64,000 nucleotides of DNA from Amyelois transitella (Eukaryota; Arthropoda; Insecta; Lepidoptera; Pyralidae): the NCBI RefSeq assembly GCF_032362555.1, contig NC_083534.1, forward strand, positions 276,001 through 340,000, given 5' to 3'. Shown one piece after another: positions 56,983 to 64,000 of this stretch. The position numbers and the translations under genes were made by a program. Under the pieces are notes generated by a model. The model worked only from the letters and a program-made list of their open reading frames with translations, was not told where the DNA came from and searched no databases. The stretch's first letter is position 1; each line of letters starts with the position of its first letter.

Positions 56983-57125
56983 GTCGGTATTCTGTAATTT
57001 AGTCTCGCAACGATATCGCTAAATTGTGTCGACCTTATTGCACTACTAAATAAAGTTCAAAATACAATAGTAACCAAGCGAATCTCGCCTTTATCGCGCG
57101 CAGCGATTTACAGAATAACACCGTG
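56983..57125. repeat. Possible short MITE with TATTCTGTAA ends
   Basis: CGGTATTCTGTAATTT at the left and TTTACAGAATAACACCG at the right are inverted. CGATATCGCT and ATCGCGCGCAGCGAT lie just inside. It is CpG-rich relative to its surroundings and sits upstream of the minus-strand THAP gene, so a promoter role cannot be excluded. Confidence 0.4.
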
Positions 57126-57790
57126 ACCATAATTAGTATTCAATAATTATAACTGACATGATTATGCAGCAAAACGCGAAAATAAGCAAGGAATACGATA
57201 TTCAAAGTTTTCAAAACATATCACCCGCCAAAATACTAAAAGGAAGGTTAGAAATAAAGCGAAAGAATTAAATGCTTACTTGCTTGTTTTACACTTAACA
57301 ACTGATCAAAACTTATTGAAATCTACTTATATATACACTTCATGATTTCTTAAACACAAATTATAGAGAATTATACGGTAAATATTGTATTTTTGATGAA
57401 AATAACGCCTGGAAAAATATTTACTTCATCACAGTTTTTTTTTTCCAGCTTGACATCTAAGTGATGTGACTTATTTGTATTGTATATTTGTTGTTATCCA
57501 ACATAATCCATCGATTAGTTCTAAAAGAAACAAATCAGTACAATACTTTATAGCCTTTCAATTCTTTCAATTTCAATAGCTATATAACATCACGCTGCAA
57601 CTATAAGGAGCGAAGCAATAATTTAAAAAAATCGGGGAAAATTATTCATCTTTGAAGGCGGATGAAGTCGTGGGCACACCTAGTTCTACAATAAGCAAGG
57701 TCGTCGATAAAAGGTATTCTATATACTGTATATGCAAATTTTTATTCTTATTATTATTTCCTATGGTGTAATGGTGGTGGTGTTACATAT
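57126..57790. other. Intergenic between the two zinc-finger genes
   Basis: No exon is supported. A family D fragment lies at 57578-57685. The promoters of the two divergent genes should be somewhere in 56005-59040, but no clear core promoter was identified. Confidence 0.45.
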
Positions 57791-57791
57791 G

Positions 57792-58035
57792 TGACGGCCA
57801 CTGCGGCGCAGCGGTAGTACGCTTGTTTGTGATATTGGAGGTCCCGGGTTCAAATCCCGGCCAGGGCATGATGCGAAAAGAACTTTTTCTAATTGGCCTG
57901 GGTCTTGGATGTTTATCTATATAAGTAGGTATTTATTATAAAATATAGTATCGTTGAGATAGTATTTCGTAACACAAGTCTCAAACTTACTTCGAGGCTA
58001 ACTCAATCAGTGTAAATTTGTCCCGTATATATTTA
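57792..58035 (+). repeat. Family B tRNA-derived SINE
   Basis: Complete from CACTGCGGCGCAGCGGTAG to the GTCCCGTATATATTTAT tail. Confidence 0.82.
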
Positions 58036-59042
58036 TCATACACACATCCTTGCACAGCGATATTTTTGGTGAAAAAGCTATACATCTTTTATCATCCTCG
58101 GTGTTATACTACATCAATAATTAAGTCATCTACTCTACATGCATTCAGTCAACAATCAACTAATTTATTGGACATCTCTAAAACTGACATATTGTTAATG
58201 TTTTGTTTGTTGATTTATTTATTATCTGTCTTTTTCGGTGATTTTGATGATTTTTGGGGTTTAAAAATATTTAAGATTGTTATTGTGATTAAATTATTAA
58301 ATAGGCATAATAATTATATTAAGCGCTTCATAAGTCCAAAACAAGAAAGGTAAGTTATTCTCAAAGTAAATATTTAAGATTTCCGGAAAAAAATACTTGT
58401 AGGTATGTACCTACTTTAACTTAAATTCGAAGATTAATCTAATCAGGAGGAAACGTGCGTATTAAAACAACTGAGTTTTAACATATAAATCGAAACAATT
58501 TAAATTTCTTTGGTGTATAACCATGACAAGGGTTAAATTCTCCTACAAAGTTGCTGAGGTCATTTTAAGGATTTTTTTTTGCGTAGAAGCCCAGTACTGT
58601 GGTCATAAGCGCACTCTAGGCAACTGTCCAGAAAGGTGAGGATGCAGATAACTAACACCTGGTGAATCTAAAAGGTATGTTGATGTCATGTATGTATGCA
58701 CTTTCATTGCATCGTAGACATGAATTTTTCATGAGCTCTATATTAGTAGTGACAAGAAAAACCCGTGCTAGCTATTGCTCTTCTATCTCAATTTAAAAAC
58801 TTGAGATTCTTCTTTTAGGCAATGGCATAGTTATTTCTTCCGCTTCATCCATGTTATTCATGCAAACCTATAGGTTTACGGTACAAAACCTGTAGCCATG
58901 TGTCTATAATAAGTAGTTAATTTTTTTTTGTCACTCATTTGTGCTATTCTTGCAGAGTTATTTTTTATGCTATGTTAAGCTATTGATCAAGGGATTCAAG
59001 TTTAATTTATCCATTTAATTAAATATTTTAATTATTTCTCAG
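58036..59042 (+). other. Upstream region of the second zinc-finger gene
   Basis: A strong splice-donor-like AAGAAAGGTAAGTT (GT at about 58350) could end a 5' UTR exon that splices to the acceptor at 59042 or 60241. Family H scraps are at about 58535-58680. There is no supported coding exon; the 111-codon frame ending near 58353 has no recognisable domain. Confidence 0.35.
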
Positions 59043-59190
59043 ATGGATGTTGTAACAATAAAAACGGAAGTATCCAATAACTTCAAAACCGAAGAAACAG
59101 ATAAACAAACAGATATTGAACCAAGTAATTTGAGTGCGGAACAAAGTTTTGATGGCATAAAAACTGAAATAGATGATGTGCGTCCGGTAT
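59043..59190 (+). CDS. Alternative or relic first coding exon of zinc-finger gene
   Basis: Right after a TTTCTCAG acceptor comes ATGGATGTTGTAACAATAAA, encoding MDVVTIKTEVSNNFKTEETD, then a TDIEPSNLSAEQS block and an acidic end. The start and the EPSNL block are paralogous to the exon at 60242, so the two arose by duplication. A family A repeat begins at about 59190, and no strong donor is seen before it (GTGCGT at about 59177 is the best). It may be an alternative first exon, or a relic disrupted by the SINE. Confidence 0.45.
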
Positions 59191-59350
59191 CACTTACATA
59201 CATACATATTTCCACATCTATAACCCTTACAGGGTAGACAGAGCCAATAGTGTTAAAAAGACTGAAAAGCCACAGGCTGTATGGCTTTATGATGGAATTG
59301 AGATTCAAATAATGACACGATACTAGCACCATCACCTACAAGAAGAATAC
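59190..59350 (-). repeat. Family A repeat, head missing
   Basis: Reversed and diverged; it directly follows the exon-like segment. Confidence 0.68.
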
Positions 59351-59440
59351 CAAGTTTATTATTAGTATCACATACATTTTGTGTTTAACTAGTCTCTGGA
59401 AATTTTTTTTATCGTTTTGGCGTAATGCCCTTTTTTACAG

Positions 59441-59585
59441 GTCTACACCCGGCAGAGTGTGCCTACTCACTAAAACCCTTCTGGTGCCCTTCTTGCTATT
59501 TTGAGGGCATCATGTTATTGCATCAAAAAACTTTTCTCCGTCACCTCATTCAAAGTCATCAACCCAGCAAGAGATTAGGAGCATC
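59441..59585 (+). pseudogene. Exon-like segment with one finger-like motif
   Basis: After a TTTTTTACAG acceptor the frame reads LHPAECAYSLKPFWCPSCYF, then EGIMLLHQKTFLRHLIQSHQ, giving a C-x2-C ... H-x4-H pattern. No good donor follows, and the phase does not fit a strong donor of the 59043 exon. It is either an exon with a non-standard border or a decayed exon of the duplicated 5' half. Confidence 0.4.
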
Positions 59586-59681
59586 CTTGGGCTTGCCACT
59601 TGTCTGTTTCTTTATACTATACATTAATTGATGCAAACTTTGGTTTGTTGTTTACGTCTTAGTTGGTTGTGACGTCACAGT

Positions 59682-59970
59682 GGCCCCACGTTGGGCGCCA
59701 GTGTGAATGGGTTAAACGTCTGAGGTCAGAGAGATGAGAGATAATTTAAAGATCCATAGAATTATTACAACCTTTATTAGCGGACTAGTTCAACAATATT
59801 TAAGAGGGCGTGGGGTTAGCTATAAACACGAGATCCAGCAAGTAGCCGCCAGCTACTTAGTGTGCTCTGAAGTCCATAGGCGAAGGCCCGGGGGGCGCGC
59901 TCAGGTTTTTATGGGGCTCCCGGGTTGTGAAGAGGGGCGCAGGGGGACCACAGCGGCGCGACATCACGTT
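59682..59970 (-). mobile_element. LTR plus tRNA-Lys primer binding site
   Basis: On the minus strand an LTR-like segment (59970-59701, with AATAAA at 59778-59773) is followed by TGGCGCCCAACGTGGGGCC (59700-59682). It is homologous to the solo LTR at 7981. Nothing of gag or pol follows, so this is a 5' LTR stub. Confidence 0.75.
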
Positions 59971-60241
59971 TAAAACTTATTTATTTATGTACACAAAATT
60001 ATATACAGAAGCATTTATTACAGTAATTCTAGTACAAAGGTGCTACTTATTTCAAAAGAAATCTCTTCCAGTAGACCCATGAGAGGAGAGATTAATTTTG
60101 GAGCAGTATAGTTAGGAGATACTTAGTTATGGTTAGGAGACTTTCTACCAAACCTGCCAACAGGTTCTCATCAATTCAATCTAGTCTAGACTTTGTTTTG
60201 GCCGGTGTAATTATAGCATAAAATTTTTCAATATTTCTCAG

Positions 60242-62801
60242 ATGGACGCTGTTACAATAAAAACTGAAGAAACATCAGAAGTAGGGACCAGAGATAAAAT
60301 TAATATTAAACAAAGTAATTTGTCCGCTGAACAAAGTGTTGATATCGCAATAACTGGAGATATGGTATCTAATAATACAATAACAGAACTGACAGATGTA
60401 CAAACTGATATAGAACCAGGTAATTTGAATGTGGTACACAGTATTGCTAATACAGAAAATGAAGATGTTGGATCTAAAAACACTATCCCAGAGGTGACAG
60501 ATGTACAAATGGATATAGAACCAGGTAATTTGAATGTAGAACACAGTATTGATAATACAAAAAATGAAGATGTGGCATCTAAAAACACTATCACGGAGGT
60601 GACAGATATAGAACCAGGTAATTTGAATGTGGAACACAGTATTGCTAATACAAAAAACGAAGATGTGGTATCTAAAAACACTATCACAGAGGTAAAAGAT
60701 GTACAAAGTGATATGGAACCAAGTAATTTAAATGTAGAACACAGTATTGAAAATACAAAAAATGCAGATGTGGCATCTAAAAACACTATCACGGAGGTGA
60801 CACATGTACAAACTGATATGGAACCAAGTAATTTGATTTTGGAACATAGTATCGATGATGTGGTCACTGCAGAGACTACTACGAATGAAGTTATTGACGT
60901 GCCTGATGATACGGTGGATAAAGCAGAAATTTTTGCAGATTGCCACAGGATAACTAGGAAGAAGTGAGTAAATACGTGATTTCCTATACTATTAAACAAG
61001 CAATATTTGTATTATATTGCATACTATTTATTTAGAGTTGAACATATTCTTAAACAGTGTCTTAAATTGTTGTCAAATTAAAAAATAAGAGATGTTCAAC
61101 TTACATACGACTAAACTAGTTATATGAATAACAACATTTAAGACACTGCTTAAGTCTTATCAAAGTTTTAGTTAAGTCGTGCTTAAGAGACTAATTAGGA
61201 TTTTTTTATGAATAAGACTGATATGTTTAACTAAGAACAACTGGTTTTATGAATAAAAAAATTTAAGACACTGCTTAAGTCTTAATCAACATATTAGTTA
61301 ATAAGTTCCTAAGAGACTAATTAGGATTTTTTTATGAATAATTTTAATAGTTTATTTTTAAATTACAGAATAAAAAAGGAGTTTAAATGCAATGAGTGTT
61401 TCAAACAATTCTCTTCAGAAGCGAGTTTCGACGAGCACTCGGCCACCCACCATAATAAATATGTTACAAAAGAAACTTACAAATGCTCCACTTGCCACAA
61501 GCCGTTTGGTTCAAAAACAGGCCTTCTCAATCATATGAGAATCCATGTTGACAACAAAACAAGAATGTTCCGTTGCGCTGTCTGCGATGAAACATTTAAA
61601 AATAACAACGATTTGAAGAAACATAAAGAGATCCACGACGGAAATGTGTATGCTTGTAATTTAGCAAAAAAATGTAGCGGATTAACCTTCAATAACTATA
61701 TTGACTATTGGTACCACGAATTGGGCCATACAAACTCGGTCAAACCCAAATGTGTTGAGTGTGATACGTATATTAATGCCGGTTACATGAAAACTCATAT
61801 ATTAACACATTTCGATAGTAAGCAGTCATGTAACATATGTGGAATGGTGTTCAACAGTGCCAACCGTTTGAGTTGCCATTTAAAAAGGCACAATAATAGT
61901 GTTGAGTGCGTGGAATGTGGTAAAGTGTTGATGGGCGCGTCCAGTTATGAGCTTCATATGATGACACACACGGGTGTGAGGAAGTATCAGTGTTTGTATT
62001 GCGGTAAAGGCTTCGTAACCAGTGGTCAAAGGAAGAATCACACTTTGATTCATACGAGTAAGTGCGGATTTTTTTTTATATGTATACAAACATACCACAT
62101 ACAGGCCACATTCAGCTGTTTGGCTCTATGATAGAATTGAGATTCAAATGGTGACAGGTTGCCAGTCCGTCGCCTAAAAGAAGTATACTAAGTTTATAAG
62201 CCTATACCTTAGTCGCCTTTTACGACATCACAGGAAAGAGATTTTTTTCTAATATAATGTTGTGTGTGTGTTTTTTTCTGTTTTTCCTTTTCTTAATGTG
62301 CAATAAAGAGTATCTTTCGAGATTAGCGCATACGTACATACCTACAGACAGAGAAAATATGGATACTTTTTAAAAAACGTAGTTATGATAATATCTGATT
62401 ATTTCACAGACGAGAAGCCCTACGAATGCAATATTTGCGGCCATCGGTCCAGGCAGAAGGGCGACGCCCGACTGCACATGTCCACTCACACCAACGATAA
62501 AAAATACGAATGCGATTATTGTAATAAAAAATTCTTTTACAAATACAGCGTACTTTCACACATCAGGACTCATACCCAGAGCAGAGTGTTCAAATGTCCC
62601 GAGTGCGACTTCACGACCGCCACGAAAGTGGGTTTGAGGAGCCACGTGACCTATAAACATTTGGACGCAAAACCGTTCCATTGTAGTTTATGCAAAATGT
62701 CGTTTAAGGTTAGAAATCATTTGACAAGACACAACGCTAGTAAGATGCATAGGAATAATGCGTACGGTTTTCAGAAATGTAAGGATGAGTTGGTTGATTG
62801 A
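60242..62801 (+). CDS. Multi-finger C2H2 protein, three main coding exons
   Basis: Predicted DNA-binding nuclear protein of about 600 aa. Exons 60242-60963, 61369-62057 and 62410-62801 join in phase (2, then 1) at GT-AG borders and end at a TGA. The ATG follows a TTTCTCAG acceptor, so an upstream non-coding exon, or an in-frame upstream exon, is expected. Exon one encodes an acidic repeat region: about five units of some 35 residues with the core NTITEVTDVQTDIEPGNLNV. Exons two and three carry about twelve C2H2-type fingers, beginning FKCNECFKQF and YKCSTCHKPF. One in the middle is irregular (CNLAKKCSGLTFNNY). Linkers are mostly not the TGEKP type, though NEKPY occurs at the exon two to three join. 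Ligand and target are unknown. AATAAA at 63180 is a candidate polyadenylation signal. Confidence 0.85.
60374..60859 (+). repeat. In-frame minisatellite, about 105-bp unit, five copies
   Basis: Units start at about 60374, 60479, 60584, 60677 and 60782. Each encodes an NTI-x-E-V start, an EP-x-NL core and an EHSI block. The third unit lacks four codons (DVQT), so the array keeps frame despite a length change. Confidence 0.9.
61050..61340. repeat. Direct and inverted repeats before the main finger exon
   Basis: Direct copies at 61136-61214 and 61261-61340 share ATTTAAGACACTGCTTAAGT and GAGACTAATTAGGATTTTTT. An inverted copy of the start lies at 61050-61073 (AGTGTCTTAAATTGTTGT). The second copy ends 27 bp before the acceptor. 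Confidence 0.75.
62085..62245 (-). repeat. Family A repeat in zinc-finger gene intron
   Basis: Reversed and truncated at both ends; it fills about half of the 352-bp intron. Confidence 0.72.
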
Positions 62802-62811
62802 AAACATGTAT

Positions 62812-62935
62812 ATATTTATGTTTATATACCTTGCGCGGTAGACGGAGCCAACAGTCTCGAAAAGTTTGATAGGCCACGTTCAGCTGGTTGGCTTAATGAT
62901 AGAATTGAGATTTAAATAGTCACGGTTTGCTGCGA
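62812..62935 (-). repeat. Family A repeat, truncated, at gene 3' end
   Basis: Begins about 10 bp after the stop codon, so the 3' UTR probably contains this SINE. Confidence 0.68.
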
Positions 62936-64000
62936 AGAAAACTCAATAAAATAACGACCATTTTACGAGAACATGAAACTTTAAATCGAAAAGCAACATG
63001 TCTCCTGCCATCTCGCTTAGATAGTACAATAGCGGAAAGTTCTTCGCGGGTTCAAAATGATAGACTCAACCGCTTACATATTTTTCGCGCCATAAAAAAA
63101 AAAGACTACAGGTACATCGGTGTACGCTATCAAAGTAATATCTGTGCCTTATTATAACTGACGTGAATAATACATTATCAATAAACTTACTATTAAACAA
63201 GCAAGTGTAATGATTTTATTATTATAAAGATGAATTTAAAAATAGATTATTTGTTTAAAAATATGGCTGTTTATATGTTTTAGAAATAAAAACATGATTA
63301 TTTGAAACAAATTAGTTTTATTTCCATCTTATATTCATTATGTGCTGACCTTTTTTTATTAGAAAAAAAAATTCAAGATTAAGATTAAAAATGTGGTTGT
63401 TGTGCCTCACTCGACATAGATAGGTATAGTGTGTCGCGGACTTTTTTGTAGATATTTATAAGATCTATAATAAATTAAAACATTTTATGGTTCTATCTTT
63501 TGTAGTTTAGGCAGCGTACGCAAAATAAGTAACTTTTTGGTTTATTTTTTTTTAGTTTGTGTCCGAAAAATTCAAATATATTACGCAACCCTATTTTTTT
63601 TCAAAATAAAATATAGTCTTTGTTACTCATGGATAATGTAGATTTCGAACGGTGAAAGATTTTTTGAAATCGGTCCAGTAGTTTTTGAGCCTATTCATTA
63701 CAACCAAACAAACAAAGTTTTCCTCTTTATAATATTAGTGTAGACAAGCTAAACCAACCAAAGCCAATTGATTTCGACGCTTTAGAGCGTTTGTCGTTAA
63801 ATCGAGACGTTACATGGAGTTTACACTGTAATTAAAGCCTTCGTTCAGCTGTATGGCTTATACATTATCCGTTTCTCTTCCCATGCAGATTGTAAAAGTC
63901 AATCAAGGGAATGGTTTGTAAACTTGATATTCTTATTGTAGTCGATGGGCTAGCAACCTGTCACTATTTGAATCTAAATGAAAAAACACGTTTACTGTAT
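62936..64000. other. 3' flank, mostly unannotated
   Basis: A Helitron-like end (CTTTATAATATTAGTGTAGA) lies near 63725-63745, and a forward family A fragment at about 63840-63983. An open frame at 62927-63157 has no recognisable domain. Otherwise AT-rich, no gene seen. Confidence 0.45.

Noticed and set aside
58018..58353. 111-codon frame ending near a donor
   Set aside because: It begins inside the SINE tail and is hydrophobic and AT-driven. Only the donor-like GTAAGT is kept as a possible 5' UTR exon end.
60238..60999. 253-codon open frame on the minus strand
   Set aside because: It is the antisense of the repetitive coding exon. The tandem in-frame repeat keeps all frames open, and the antisense protein is just a reflection of that repeat.
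62927..63157. 76-codon frame after the zinc-finger gene
   Set aside because: No ATG start, begins within a family A repeat and has no recognised motif; probably 3' UTR sequence.
7480..63745. CRISPR-like or phage-like repeat arrays
   Set aside because: Repeats are dispersed, of eukaryotic transposon types, and never form regular spacer arrays.

Overview
The window looks like a ditrysian lepidopteran (moth or butterfly) nuclear genome. It is AT-rich, has intron-rich genes with short exons, and is crowded with lepidopteran-style repeats: a roughly 260-bp SINE-like family ending in (ATGT)n (called family A here), a tRNA-derived SINE with pol III boxes (family B), several short elements with TC...CTAG ends resembling Lep1-type Helitrons (families C, D, E, F), a family H repeat and LINE 3' ends. 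No bacterial, viral or CRISPR-like content was seen. Species cannot be named from the sequence alone.

Four host genes can be assembled exon by exon with consistent reading phase. (1) PARS2, mitochondrial prolyl-tRNA synthetase, + strand, nine coding exons, 12253-20713, 439 aa. (2) A GILT-like secreted or lysosomal thiol reductase, + strand, five coding exons, 41019-44994, 208 aa, with a CPDS active site. (3) A protein with an N-terminal THAP DNA-binding domain, a long acidic EKP-rich linker and five C-terminal C2H2-type fingers, - strand, ten coding exons, 55988-47677, 611 aa. It contains two tandemly duplicated 39-nt exons, and its last exon has a recent partial duplicate just downstream. 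(4) A C2H2 multi-finger protein, + strand, main exons 60242-62801, about 600 aa, with a 35-residue tandem repeat encoded in its first coding exon and a paralogous upstream ATG exon at 59043.

Mobile elements fill most of the rest. Best defined are: an intact mariner (30671-31988, TIRs, TA duplication, complete D,D34D transposase); a 985-bp terminal-repeat retrotransposon in miniature (TRIM) with 258-bp LTRs that read as identical, a tRNA-Trp primer binding site and a CTAT target duplication (15887-16871), nested in a SINE in a PARS2 intron; a 1.3-kb DNA transposon with about 38-bp TIRs and an AATT duplication (39099-40416); a 400-bp hAT-type MITE with an 8-bp duplication (21573-21972); a 439-bp TA-flanked MITE (48283-48721); and LTR remnants with a tRNA-Lys primer binding site.

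Layout: 1-5069 repeat-poor, no gene recognised; 5070-12252 repeats; 12253-20713 PARS2; 20714-41018 a 20-kb repeat-rich intergenic stretch with the mariner, the AATT-flanked element and one candidate orphan promoter or first exon near 25300; 41019-44994 GILT; 44995-46700 repeats; 46705-55988 THAP-zinc-finger gene; 56000-59040 intergenic; 59043-62801 zinc-finger gene; 62802-64000 3' flank. The two zinc-finger genes face away from each other. No operon-like organisation is expected or seen. All calls come from reading the sequence; no database search was run.
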